Positions 1 to 9,921 of a stretch of DNA of 64,000 nucleotides are shown piece by piece. A program made the position numbers and the translations under genes. The stretch is from an uncultured Clostridia bacterium (GTDB lineage: Bacteria; Bacillota; Clostridia; Oscillospirales; Ruminococcaceae). The DNA lies in NCBI GenBank assembly GCA_947586185.1, contig CANPXN010000001.1, positions 1-64,000 of the forward strand, read 5' to 3'. Positions within the stretch are counted from its first letter, which is position 1, and each line of letters begins with the position of its first letter. Below the pieces are notes generated by a model. It was not told the origin of the DNA. It made no database searches and saw only the letters and a program-made list of their open reading frames with translations.

Positions 1-1
1 C

Positions 2-57
2 AGGAGGGAGGGGGAAATCCGCATTTTTGTTGGTTTTTCTCTTTCCCCCTCCCTCCT
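2..57. repeat. Perfect 16-bp inverted repeat AGGAGGGAGGGGGAAA / TTTCCCCCTCCCTCCT
   Basis: Arms at 2-17 and 42-57 read directly; 24-nt loop. Confidence 0.85.
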
Positions 58-106
58 ATAGGTTGTCCCTTTGCATTAACCTATAAGGTTTGGCTTCGCT
101 TTCCCC

Positions 107-166
107 AAAGCGAAAAATTTTCCCTATCGCTTTGAGTAAAGCGAAAAAATTTTCCCCATAGCTTTT
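107..166. repeat. Imperfect tandem repeat AAAGCGAAAAA(A)TTTTCCC(T/C)AT(C/A)GCTTT
   Basis: Two adjacent near-identical units at about 107-134 and 139-166. Confidence 0.7.
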
Positions 167-356
167 TCCAAAAGCGGTAAAAAACCTTTTTTCGGTATTC
201 CCTTTCGGGAATACACTCAAAAAGTTTGCCAAGCTTTTCAAAGCTGAAATAAAAAATCTCTTTTTAGTATTTTAGCATAAATTTTCTCAAAAGGATAGTG
301 TTTTAAAGAAAAATCTGTTATAATATTAAGGACGATCATTTTTAACGGAGGAAAAT

Positions 357-2882
357 ATGAGATTACTTGCAATAGACGGAAACAGCATAATGAATCGTGC
401 CTATTATGGAATAAGGGTGCTTACAAACAGCCGTGGAGTTCATACAAACGCTCTGTTCGGATTTATGAACATATACTTGAAAAATATTTCAGAGGTTAAG
501 CCGGATTGCGTTGCAGTGGCATTTGATCTTAAAAGTCCTACTTTCAGGCATAAGGCAGTCGCTTCATATAAGGCAAACAGAAAGGGTATGCCTCAGGAGC
601 TTGCAGAGCAGATGCCCCTTATAAAGGATATGCTAAAGTATATGGGCGTAAAGATCCTTGAATGCGAGGGCTTTGAGGCTGACGATATTTTAGGAACACT
701 TTCCAGGATGTGCTGCGATTCTGGAAACGAATGCTTTATACTGACCGGAGACAGGGACAGCCTTCAGCTTGTAAACGAATGCGTGACCGTAAGGCTTGCA
801 ACAACAAGGGAAACCATTGTGTATACCCCTGAGAAATTTACAGAGGACTATGGATTTCCTCCGATACAGCTTATTGATCTGAAAGCTCTTATGGGGGACA
901 GCTCGGATAATATTTCAGGAGTTTCGGGGATTGGTGAAAAGACAGCCAGCACTCTTATTAAGGAGTGGGAAACTGTTGAAAATCTTTACGCACATCTTGA
1001 CGAGGCAAAGCTTACAAAGAGCGTAAGATCAAAGCTTGAAAATGGTAAGGCAGCCGCTGAGGAAAGCAAGTGGCTTGCAACAATAAAGCTTGATGTGCCG
1101 ATAGGGGGCGGCATTGAAAATTACAAAATCGGGGATATGGAAACTGAAAAGCTCCAAAAGCTTTTAAGCGAGCTTGAAATGTACAAGCTTCTTGAAAGAC
1201 TTTCATTGAGCGCTGTTGAAACTGAGCAGGAGGCTGATGCCGAGAGCCGGGAGATCAATATTACAGAAAAGGAGCTTGCTACAGATATCATATCAGTGCT
1301 TGAAAAGGCGGACTATATTTTTGACGGTGAAAGACTGTCAGTAATTGACGGAGAAACTGCCTATACCTCTGGGGACAGAACAGTTATCGCAGAGTTTTTG
1401 AGCAGTGGTATTTCAAAGCGTACTTTCGGCGCAAAGGAGGATTACAAGCTCTGTTTTGAATATGGCAGGGAGCTTTTAGGTCTTGAATTTGACGCTGAGA
1501 TCGCAGCATATCTTCTTGACGCATCTGCAAGCGAATATAAAATAGAAAAGCTTTGCAGGAAATATTCTGTTCCGTATTACAGCAGCGCAGGGGAATATGC
1601 CGATATCGCAAGTCTGCCGGAGCTGTGTGATGCTCTGCACAGGGAAATCGAGGAACAGGGTATGCTGCCGCTAATGAATGATATTGAGCAGCCTCTTACA
1701 GAGGTGCTGGCGGCTATGGAATTTACCGGAGTAAAGGTGGATATTCAGGGAGTCAAATATTTCGGCGAGGAGCTTGACGCAGAGGTCGGGGGCATAAGAG
1801 ACAGTATCTATGAAATGTGCGGTCATGAGTTCAACATAGCCTCTCCAAAGCAGCTTGGAACTGTATTGTTTGAGGAGCTGGGTCTTCCGGCTAAGAAAAA
1901 GACCAAAAGTGGATATTCAACAAATGCTGAGGTTTTGGAGGAGCTTCGTTCGCAGCATCCGATCATAGACCTTGTATTGAGATACAGACAGCTTACAAAG
2001 CTCAGCTCAACCTATGTTGAAGGGCTGCTTAAAACTGTTGAGAGCGATGGAAGAATTCATACCAACTTTAAGCAAACCGAAACAAGGACCGGAAGGATAT
2101 CCTCTACAGAACCGAATTTGCAGAACATTCCCGTGAGGACAGAGCTTGGACGTGAAATGAGGAAATTCTTCGTTTCAGATAACGGAAAGGTTTTTCTCGA
2201 TGCGGACTACAGCCAGATCGAGCTTAGGATTCTTGCCCATGTATGCGGTGACGAAAACATGCAGAGAGCCTTTCGTGAGGGCGAGGATATTCACGCTGCA
2301 ACTGCGTCACAGGTTTTTGATATGCCGCAGGATATGGTTACGTCACAGATGAGAAGCGCTGCAAAGGCGGTAAACTTTGGTATCATTTACGGCATAGGCG
2401 CATTTTCGCTTTCAAAGGATATAGGCGTAAGCGTTTATGAGGCAAAGAAATATATAAGCGGCTATCTTGCGAAGTATCCTAAGGTTGAGAAGTTTATGAA
2501 CAGCACTGTTGAAAATGCTGTAAGAAACGGATATGTTACAACTATGTTCGGCAGAAAGAGATATATCCCGGAGCTGAGCGCCTCCAATAAAATGATGCAG
2601 GCGGCAGGAAAGAGAATAGCTATGAACACGCCTATTCAGGGAACGGCTGCGGATATTATAAAAATCGCTATGGTAAGGGTATACAGAAGGCTTAAAGAGG
2701 AAGTTCCTGACGCAAGGCTGATCTTACAGGTCCATGACGAGCTGATCGTGGAGTGCTCCCGTGAGGATTCTGAAAAGGCATCGGAAATCCTTTGTGACGA
2801 AATGGTAAGGGCATGCGATCTTGCCGTGCCTCTTACAGCGGACGTTAACATCGGGGAGAGCTGGTATGACGCCAAGGGTTAA
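357..2882 (+). CDS. polA: DNA polymerase I
   Basis: 841 aa; N-terminal 5'-nuclease domain, family A motifs (DADYSQIELRILAH, RSAAKAVNFGIIYG, QVHDELIVE). Confidence 0.98.
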   Translation: MRLLAIDGNSIMNRAYYGIRVLTNSRGVHTNALFGFMNIYLKNISEVKPDCVAVAFDLKSPTFRHKAVASYKANRKGMPQELAEQMPLIKDMLKYMGVKILECEGFEADDILGTLSRMCCDSGNECFILTGDRDSLQLVNECVTVRLATTRETIVYTPEKFTEDYGFPPIQLIDLKALMGDSSDNISGVSGIGEKTASTLIKEWETVENLYAHLDEAKLTKSVRSKLENGKAAAEESKWLATIKLDVPIGGGIENYKIGDMETEKLQKLLSELEMYKLLERLSLSAVETEQEADAESREINITEKELATDIISVLEKADYIFDGERLSVIDGETAYTSGDRTVIAEFLSSGISKRTFGAKEDYKLCFEYGRELLGLEFDAEIAAYLLDASASEYKIEKLCRKYSVPYYSSAGEYADIASLPELCDALHREIEEQGMLPLMNDIEQPLTEVLAAMEFTGVKVDIQGVKYFGEELDAEVGGIRDSIYEMCGHEFNIASPKQLGTVLFEELGLPAKKKTKSGYSTNAEVLEELRSQHPIIDLVLRYRQLTKLSSTYVEGLLKTVESDGRIHTNFKQTETRTGRISSTEPNLQNIPVRTELGREMRKFFVSDNGKVFLDADYSQIELRILAHVCGDENMQRAFREGEDIHAATASQVFDMPQDMVTSQMRSAAKAVNFGIIYGIGAFSLSKDIGVSVYEAKKYISGYLAKYPKVEKFMNSTVENAVRNGYVTTMFGRKRYIPELSASNKMMQAAGKRIAMNTPIQGTAADIIKIAMVRVYRRLKEEVPDARLILQVHDELIVECSREDSEKASEILCDEMVRACDLAVPLTADVNIGESWYDAKG

Positions 2883-3321
2883 AATAATAAACGCCTGCTC
2901 AGAGCATATTGAAGCAATTGCAGAGATCGAAAGCAGAGCTATTCCTGGAGGCTGGAGCAGGAGAGCCTTTGAGGAGGCTGTCGCTGCTCCGGGAAAAATT
3001 ATGCTTGCGGCGGAGCTTGAGGGCAGAACTGTCGGATTTGCAAACGCCTCCTTTGTTCTGGACGAAGGTGAGATTCTTAACATTGCCGTGGATGAAAAAT
3101 ACAGGCGTGCAGGAATAGGGAAAGCGCTGCTTTACAGTCTGCTTGAACGCTTTCCCGCCAAAATTGAAAACGTATATCTTGAAGTGCGCTCTGAAAACTC
3201 AGCCGCAATATCCCTTTATGAAAAAGCAGGCTTTGAAAGCTGTGGACTTAGAAAAAAGTACTACGCCGATCCGGTGGACGACGCAGTGATAATGAAGAAA
3301 AATATTAAGGATGGTGAATAA
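2866..3321 (+). CDS. rimI: Ribosomal-protein-alanine N-acetyltransferase RimI-like GNAT
   Basis: GNAT motif RRAGIGKALL, position between polA and tsaD; ATG at 2866 overlaps the polA end. Confidence 0.9.
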   Translation: MTPRVKIINACSEHIEAIAEIESRAIPGGWSRRAFEEAVAAPGKIMLAAELEGRTVGFANASFVLDEGEILNIAVDEKYRRAGIGKALLYSLLERFPAKIENVYLEVRSENSAAISLYEKAGFESCGLRKKYYADPVDDAVIMKKNIKDGE

Positions 3322-4331
3322 TGCTTATACTTGGAATAGAAAGCTCCTGTGATGAAACTGCTGTATGCGTTGCGCATGACGGTACGGAAATACTGTCCTC
3401 GGTGATATCAACTCAGATAGAGGAGCATAAAAAATATGGGGGCGTTGTGCCGGAGATTGCTTCAAGGAGGCACTGTGAGAACATTTTAGGAGTAACTAAA
3501 AAGGCTCTTGAGGACTCCGGTAAAAGCCTTGATGATATTGACGCTATAGCTGTTACCTATGCCCCGGGACTTATCGGTGCGCTCCTTGTTGGAGTGAATT
3601 TTGCCAAGGGACTTGCAATGGCCTCAGGAAAGCCTCTTGTGCCCGTACACCATATCGCAGGTCATATTGCCGCAAACTATATTGTTCACCCGGAGCTTAA
3701 ACCGCCATATTTATGTCTTGTTGCAAGCGGAGGACATTCACATATCGTTGAGGTGCTTGACTATACAAAATTCAAGATAGTGGGCAGGACAAGGGACGAT
3801 GCGGCAGGGGAATGCTTTGATAAGTGCGCAAGGGCTATGGGATTTCCTTATCCGGGCGGCGTTCATATTGACAGAGCCGCACAAAGCGGAAACAAGGATA
3901 CATATAAACTCCCAAGGCCGGCGGTTCATGGCAGCGAATATGATTTCAGCTTTTCAGGACTTAAAACAGCAGTTATAAATCTTGTTCATAATTCTCAGCA
4001 GAGAAATACTGAGATAAATAAAAATGACCTTTCCGCAGCTGTTCAAAATGCAATATCGGAAATCCTGTCAGAAAAAACCATAAATGCGGCAAAGGCTCTT
4101 GGGTATGATACCGTTGCCGTTGCAGGAGGAGTTTCGGCAAATTCCGGTGTGAGAGCTGCCTTTGAAAAGCTTTGCGGTGAAAGCGGTATGAAGCTTTATC
4201 TCCCGAGAAAGGACCTTTGCGGAGATAACGGAGCTATGATCGCATGTCAGGGATATTATAACTATCTTGCCGGCTACAGGGCGGATGAAAGCCTTAACGC
4301 TGTAGCAACACTTTCTTTGGAGGAGATATAA
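3321..4331 (+). CDS. tsaD: tRNA N6-threonylcarbamoyladenosine transferase TsaD
   Basis: MLILGIESSCDETAVCV start, HHIAGH metal site, full-length 336 aa. Confidence 0.98.
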   Translation: MLILGIESSCDETAVCVAHDGTEILSSVISTQIEEHKKYGGVVPEIASRRHCENILGVTKKALEDSGKSLDDIDAIAVTYAPGLIGALLVGVNFAKGLAMASGKPLVPVHHIAGHIAANYIVHPELKPPYLCLVASGGHSHIVEVLDYTKFKIVGRTRDDAAGECFDKCARAMGFPYPGGVHIDRAAQSGNKDTYKLPRPAVHGSEYDFSFSGLKTAVINLVHNSQQRNTEINKNDLSAAVQNAISEILSEKTINAAKALGYDTVAVAGGVSANSGVRAAFEKLCGESGMKLYLPRKDLCGDNGAMIACQGYYNYLAGYRADESLNAVATLSLEEI

Positions 4332-4334
4332 AAC

Positions 4335-5576
4335 ATGGAGACTATAAAGAAGATTATTTGTATTTTTATTTCAGCAGTATGCTGTGCCGGAACCCTTTCA
4401 TTGGGTGTAACTGCCGGAGCGGATACCTACCAAAATATTACATATGAAGCCGTTGACAGCAACGGGGACGGAAAAGAGGATTACATAGAGATAACGGACT
4501 GTTATGATAATGCTGTAAGCGTCAACATTCCGTCTAAAATAGGCGGTCTTCCGGTCAGAAATATCAGAGCCAACGCCCTTAGCGGCTGTGCAGCTATGAA
4601 AAGCTTAACTATTCCGGACAGCGTAGTAAGCTTTGGAGCAGCGGCGTTCAGTAGCTGTAAAAGCCTTACAAGCCTTACGATACCGGGCAGTGTAACAAGT
4701 ATAGGCGCTTCTGCGTTTAGTAACTGTGAAAACCTTACAGACCTTACGATACCGGACAGTGTAACAAGTATAGGCAATTCTGCGTTTCGTAACTGTAAAA
4801 GCCTAAAAAGCATAACTATTCCCGACAGCGTAAAGAGTATAGGACTCTCTGCGTTCCACAGCTGCTCAGGTCTTGAAAGTGTAGTTATATCGGACAGAGT
4901 TTACACCATAAGCGACAGTATGTTTTACGGCTGTTCAAAAATTGAAAGCATAACGATTCCCGACGAAGTAACAAATATAGATGATTCTGCATTTCATAGC
5001 TGTCACAATCTTAAAACAGTAAATATACCATATGGCTTAGCAAGAATTGGAGCATACGCATTCTATAACTGTGTAAATTTGGAGAACTTAAATGTTCCTG
5101 ACACCATAGTGACATTGGGAGAATCAGCGTTTAGAGGCTGTGGGGCGAAAAGCATTACAGTTCCTGACGGAGTAACAGGCATAGGAAAAGAAACATTCAG
5201 CAGCATAAGAATTGATAGCGTTACAATTAAAAATCCGAGATGTAAGATTTATGATGATGCGTCAACGATAGAAGAAACTGCTTCAATATGCGGCTATGAT
5301 AATTCAACTGCTAAGGCCTATGCTGAAAAATACAACCGGAGCTTTGTTTCACTGGGTACTTATATTTTTGGCGATTTGAACGAAGATGGAAAAATAACGG
5401 CATTTGACGCATCCTTAATATTCAGCGTATATAAGTATTTTTATAAGAATAGTTTCTATAACTTAAAAAGAGGTGAAATTACAAGAGCTGATATCAACAA
5501 TGATAAAAAGATCACAGCTAAGGACGCTTCTATTGTGTTTTCGATCTATAAGGAAAATTATCAACAAGGCAAATAA
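4335..5576 (+). CDS. Secreted BspA-type leucine-rich repeat protein with C-terminal type I dockerin-like module
   Basis: Signal peptide; repeated 'AFxxCxxLxSITIPDSVxSIG' LRR_5 units; two EF-hand-like repeats GDLNEDGKITAFDASLIFSVYK and ADINNDKKITAKDASIVFSIYK. Confidence 0.88.
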   Translation: METIKKIICIFISAVCCAGTLSLGVTAGADTYQNITYEAVDSNGDGKEDYIEITDCYDNAVSVNIPSKIGGLPVRNIRANALSGCAAMKSLTIPDSVVSFGAAAFSSCKSLTSLTIPGSVTSIGASAFSNCENLTDLTIPDSVTSIGNSAFRNCKSLKSITIPDSVKSIGLSAFHSCSGLESVVISDRVYTISDSMFYGCSKIESITIPDEVTNIDDSAFHSCHNLKTVNIPYGLARIGAYAFYNCVNLENLNVPDTIVTLGESAFRGCGAKSITVPDGVTGIGKETFSSIRIDSVTIKNPRCKIYDDASTIEETASICGYDNSTAKAYAEKYNRSFVSLGTYIFGDLNEDGKITAFDASLIFSVYKYFYKNSFYNLKRGEITRADINNDKKITAKDASIVFSIYKENYQQGK

Positions 5577-5588
5577 GGACATAACTAT

Positions 5589-6455
5589 ATGAGTGTTAAG
5601 CATTTTAGATTTAAATTAATAAAATTATCACTTATTGCAATTATAAGCTGTGGTTTATTTTGCAGTTGTAGTTCTGATAATAATATATCTCCGGAAATTC
5701 AATGGGATAAAATATCTATAAATACTTGCATTGAAAGATTACATATGAATTATGAAGATATTTGCGAATTAACATGTGATCCAAGCGACAATGTTTCTCT
5801 TTTGAGCACAGATTATGATCTGCTGGAAAAGTTAGTTAACCTTGAGGCGATAAAACTTGTGGGTATAGGATCAGAGGATGATGCACAAAAATTTTTTTCA
5901 GAATTAACAGCGTTAAAAAAATTGAAGACAGTGGAAATCGTTGACTCCCATATAGGGTCTATTGATAAGCTTGGCGATATCGAAAATATGGTTAACCTTA
6001 GTATTACCGGAAATATAGGCGGCGGTGTATGGTTTGGCATCGAGGATATAGAATTATTGGGAAGTGACGAACGATTCGATGAATTGCAGTCATTGTCCTT
6101 AAAATTTATAAATTTGGATAAGATACCAAATTTGAAGAGTTTAAAAAAATTGGATAGCCTTGCTGTTTCCGGTCAGGAAATAACGTCTATTGATAAAAAT
6201 ATGGTTAATTGGGATCAACTTAAATTTTTGGAAATAAGTAATACGGCCGTATCATCAATTGATCCGGATATTGTCAAACAATTGAAAAAGCTTAGTTCGC
6301 TGGATATATCTTATAGTAAATTTAAAGATGTATATTTCATTAATGAATTGCCTGAACTTGAGAGCTTTAAATATGCAGGCTATTCTACATATGATGTGAA
6401 TGTTGAATGTTTAAAAAAACATCCGAATTACAAGGATAATTGGCTGGATGATTGA
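5589..6455 (+). CDS. Leucine-rich-repeat lipoprotein
   Basis: N-terminal lipobox (LFCSC), LRR-type spacing of Leu/Ile. Confidence 0.7.
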   Translation: MSVKHFRFKLIKLSLIAIISCGLFCSCSSDNNISPEIQWDKISINTCIERLHMNYEDICELTCDPSDNVSLLSTDYDLLEKLVNLEAIKLVGIGSEDDAQKFFSELTALKKLKTVEIVDSHIGSIDKLGDIENMVNLSITGNIGGGVWFGIEDIELLGSDERFDELQSLSLKFINLDKIPNLKSLKKLDSLAVSGQEITSIDKNMVNWDQLKFLEISNTAVSSIDPDIVKQLKKLSSLDISYSKFKDVYFINELPELESFKYAGYSTYDVNVECLKKHPNYKDNWLDD

Positions 6456-6499
6456 GATTATTTGACTCAGAATTATAGCCTATACAGTAAAGGAGAGGT

Positions 6500-6738
6500 T
6501 ATGAAATTATTTAAGAAGAAAAATAAAACTTCCCCTAAAACTGTGAATTTAACCCGTTTTTTGGGAAAATAACGTTCATCTATCACTGGTGGACGGAGGA
6601 ACTTATTACATTTAAACTTTGGGGAAATGAGCATGGAAGGAATCGGAGCCTTTTGGGATAATAGCTTTGGCGTTTCTTTGCTTCCGGATACATTTCTCGT
6701 AAATTCTGTCGATGATTTTGAAGAATTATTCAATTAAC
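6500..6738 (+). pseudogene. Possible remnant of a small gene broken by stop/frameshift
   Basis: ATG and RBS give MKLFKKKNKTSPKTVNLTRFLGK*, followed by an open stretch ...GEMSMEGIGAFWDNSFGVSLLPDTFLVNSVDDFEELFN*. Confidence 0.4.
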
Positions 6739-6811
6739 TATAAACGCTTTGATCGACGATTTCCATATTAAAAAAACTTTGTGAAAAAATAAACAAATTG
6801 CAGTAAAACTA

Positions 6812-6840
6812 TTGACACATTGACAAAAAGTATTTATAAT
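6812..6840 (+). promoter_or_regulatory. Sigma-A type promoter for pckG
   Basis: TTGACA-17 nt-TATAAT. Confidence 0.85.
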
Positions 6841-6919
6841 AGACAATGAGGGAAATTTTTAAATTTCTGTAAATTCTATCCGGTGTGCGGATGGAAATAT
6901 ATTCAAGGAGGAAAAAACA

Positions 6920-8710
6920 ATGTCACTGACTAAGAATCCTAATGTGTTAAAATGGGTCGAAGAAATGACAGCTCTTACAAAGCCTGATAAGGTTGTATGG
7001 ATCGACGGCAGCAAGGAGCAGATCGAAGCTTTGAAGGCTGAGGCTATCTCCACTGGTGAAATGATCGAGCTTAATCAGGAAAAGCTTCCTGGTTGTCTGT
7101 ATCACAGAACTCTGCCTAACGATGTTGCAAGAGTTGAGGACAGAACATTCATCTGCTGCAAGAATAAGGAAGACGCAGGTCCTACAAATAACTGGATGGA
7201 TCCTGATGAGATGAAGGCTATGCTCACACCTATGTACGACGGTGTTATGAAGGGCAGAACAATGTACGTTATCCCTTACTCAATGGGTCCTATCGGATCA
7301 CCTCTTGCTAAGGTAGGCGTTGAAGTAACAGATTCTATCTATGTTGTTCTTAACATGAATATTATGACAAGAATGGGCAGCCAGGCTTTTGAAAACCTTG
7401 GCGATACTTCAAACGATTTCGTTAGAGGTCTTCATTCAAAGGCTGACGTTGATCCTGAAAAGAGATATATCGTTCAGTTCCCTGAAGACAATGCTATCTG
7501 GTCAATCAACTCAGCATACGGCGGCAATGTTCTTTTAGGCAAGAAGTGTTTCGCTCTCAGAATCGCTTCATACCAGGGCAAGAACGAAGGCTGGATGGCT
7601 GAACATATGCTTATTCTCGGCGTTAAGAAGCCAAACGGCGAAGTTAAATACATCACTGCAGCTTTCCCTTCAGCATGCGGCAAGACAAACCTTGCAATGC
7701 TTATTCCGCCTGAGGGCTATAAGAAGGACGGATATGAAGTATTCACAGTCGGCGACGATATTGCTTGGATGAAGCAGGGCGATGACGGCAGACTTTATGC
7801 TATCAACCCTGAAAACGGATTCTTCGGCGTTGCTCCAGGTACAAACTCAAAGTCAAACCACAATGCTCTTGAGTCAACAATGAAGGATACTATTTTCACA
7901 AACGTTGCTATCAATAACGATGACAACACTGTTTGGTGGGAAGGTCTTGACAAGAATCCTCCTGAAAACGCTACAGAGTGGAAGGGCGAAAAGGTTAACG
8001 GCAAGGAATATACTGCTGCCGGCAACAAGCTTGCTCATCCGAACTCAAGATTTACTGCTCCGGCTAAGAACTGCCCTTGTATTTCTCCTGAGTTTGACAA
8101 TCCAAAGGGTGTTCCGGTATCAGCTATCATCTTCGGCGGAAGAAGAGCTGCTACAACTCCTCTGGTATATCAGTCATTCGACTGGACACACGGAACATAT
8201 ATCGGTTCTGCTGTATCATCAGAAACAACTGCTGCTGCAACAGGCGCTGTAGGCGTTCTCAGACATGACCCTATGGCTATGAAGCCTTTCTGCGGTTATC
8301 ATATGGGCGACTACTGGGCACACTGGCTCGAAATGGGCGAAAAGCTCGGTGACAAGGCTCCTAAGATTTTCAACGTTAACTGGTTCAAGCAGGACGAAAA
8401 CGGCAACTTCATCTGGCCTGGCTTCGGCGACAATATGAGAGTTCTCGACTGGATCATCAAGAGATGTGAAGGTACTATTGACGCTGATGAAACAGCTATT
8501 GGTTACCTCCCTAAGAAGGGCGATATCAATGTTGAAGGTATCGAAGACGAAGTTACTCCTGAAGTTATGGATAAGCTTCTTGCAGTTGATAAGGACCTTT
8601 GGAAGAAGGAAGTCGGCGAAATGCGTGAATTCTATAAGCAGTTCGGCGATAAGCTCCCTAAGGCTCTCAGCAATGAGCTTGATAAGCTTGAAGAAAGACT
8701 TAATAAGTAA
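6920..8710 (+). CDS. pckG: Phosphoenolpyruvate carboxykinase (GTP)
   Basis: GTP-PEPCK signature FPSACGKTNLAML, whole-length similarity by eye. Confidence 0.97.
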   Translation: MSLTKNPNVLKWVEEMTALTKPDKVVWIDGSKEQIEALKAEAISTGEMIELNQEKLPGCLYHRTLPNDVARVEDRTFICCKNKEDAGPTNNWMDPDEMKAMLTPMYDGVMKGRTMYVIPYSMGPIGSPLAKVGVEVTDSIYVVLNMNIMTRMGSQAFENLGDTSNDFVRGLHSKADVDPEKRYIVQFPEDNAIWSINSAYGGNVLLGKKCFALRIASYQGKNEGWMAEHMLILGVKKPNGEVKYITAAFPSACGKTNLAMLIPPEGYKKDGYEVFTVGDDIAWMKQGDDGRLYAINPENGFFGVAPGTNSKSNHNALESTMKDTIFTNVAINNDDNTVWWEGLDKNPPENATEWKGEKVNGKEYTAAGNKLAHPNSRFTAPAKNCPCISPEFDNPKGVPVSAIIFGGRRAATTPLVYQSFDWTHGTYIGSAVSSETTAAATGAVGVLRHDPMAMKPFCGYHMGDYWAHWLEMGEKLGDKAPKIFNVNWFKQDENGNFIWPGFGDNMRVLDWIIKRCEGTIDADETAIGYLPKKGDINVEGIEDEVTPEVMDKLLAVDKDLWKKEVGEMREFYKQFGDKLPKALSNELDKLEERLNK

Positions 8711-8766
8711 TTTATATATTAAAAAAGGGACGGCTTTACGGCGAGTTGTGATAAAGTCGTATTAAA

Positions 8767-8802
8767 AAAGACACTTCCGATATTTATGTCGGAAGTGTCT
8801 TT
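8767..8802 (+). terminator. Rho-independent terminator downstream of pckG
   Basis: AAAGACACTTCCGA ... TCGGAAGTGTCTTT hairpin. Confidence 0.75.
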
Positions 8803-8811
8803 GCGTTTCTG

Positions 8812-8840
8812 TTGACATTTATATTTTCTTTTGATATAAT
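8812..8840 (+). promoter_or_regulatory. Sigma-A type promoter
   Basis: TTGACA-17 nt-TATAAT upstream of the 8888 CDS. Confidence 0.85.
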
Positions 8841-8887
8841 GATGATTAAACAGACTGATAAATTGGAGTTTAGCGAGGTGAATACCT

Positions 8888-9661
8888 ATGAGCATTATAA
8901 AAAATGAAATACCAATATTGGAATTTGATAACGAGCAAAGTGCAGTTATTGATCCCACACATGAAAAAATTGCTATACCTATACAGCTTCCTAAAAAATG
9001 CGTTTTTGCCTTTCTTGGAGACTATATTGATGAATACGCAAGCAAGACGGACACACAAAAGGTAGCCCATTTTGTTAGTGCCACAAAGCTATTTCCCATA
9101 TACACAACCAAGTATAAGGGTGAGGAAATTGTACTTTGCCAAGCTCCTGTTGGTGCCGCACCTGCAGCTCAAATTCTTGACTGGCTGATTGGATACGGCG
9201 TGCGTGAAATCATTTCAGCGGGCACTTGCGGAGGACTTGATGAATTTCCAGAAAGCACTTTCCTTGTGCCTCGCCGTGCTCTACGTGACGAAGGAACGTC
9301 ATATCACTATGCGCCTCCCTCAAGATTTATGGATGTCAGCGAAAGATCGAGAAAAGCAATTGAAGAAACCATATTGGAACATGGTATGAAATATAGGGAG
9401 GTCATCACCTGGTCAACAGACGGATTTTACCGTGAGACTAAAGAAAAGGTGGAATATCGTAAAAGTGAAGGTTGCTCAGTGGTTGAAATGGAGTGCTCGG
9501 CTCTTGCTGCTGTTTCTTCTTTTCGGGGTGCAACTTGGGGCATGATACTCTATACCGCAGATAGCCTTGCCAATGTGGATAAATACGACATGCGAAATTG
9601 GGGCGGCAACGCTTATGAATATGCCCTTACCTTATGTCTTGATGCGGTTAGAAAGTTATAA
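8888..9661 (+). CDS. Nucleoside phosphorylase (uridine phosphorylase-like)
   Basis: PNP/UDP family features (SAGTCGGLDE, VVEMECSALAAV). Confidence 0.88.
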   Translation: MSIIKNEIPILEFDNEQSAVIDPTHEKIAIPIQLPKKCVFAFLGDYIDEYASKTDTQKVAHFVSATKLFPIYTTKYKGEEIVLCQAPVGAAPAAQILDWLIGYGVREIISAGTCGGLDEFPESTFLVPRRALRDEGTSYHYAPPSRFMDVSERSRKAIEETILEHGMKYREVITWSTDGFYRETKEKVEYRKSEGCSVVEMECSALAAVSSFRGATWGMILYTADSLANVDKYDMRNWGGNAYEYALTLCLDAVRKL

Positions 9662-9704
9662 AGAGAACCAATTTTATGAAAGAAGTGGTTTTATACTATT
9701 CTTT

Positions 9705-9737
9705 CATCAACATATAGACAAAGTCTATATGTTGATG
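9705..9737. repeat. Perfect 15-bp inverted repeat CATCAACATATAGAC-aaa-GTCTATATGTTGATG
   Basis: Read directly. Confidence 0.9.
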
Positions 9738-9884
9738 GTGCCGCAATGCGGCAGTGGCGGCGAAGAAGCTTAAGAAGCCGTTCAATACTAATCTTGTCAA
9801 AACTGTAGGTATTGACTGCCGCCATTCAGGCGGCTTTTCCACTAGGCTTTGTCTAACGGTCAAACTTTGCTTTTTTAACATACT

Positions 9885-9914
9885 AAAGGGACGGCTTTAC
9901 GCCGTCCCTTTTTC
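9885..9914. terminator. Intrinsic (probably bidirectional) terminator between convergent genes
   Basis: AAAGGGACGGC tttac GCCGTCCCTTTTT. Confidence 0.85.
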
Positions 9915-9921
9915 TATTCAT

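Noticed and set aside
56-241. 61-aa minus-strand ORF
   Set aside because: Lies on the tandem and inverted repeats; low-complexity translation
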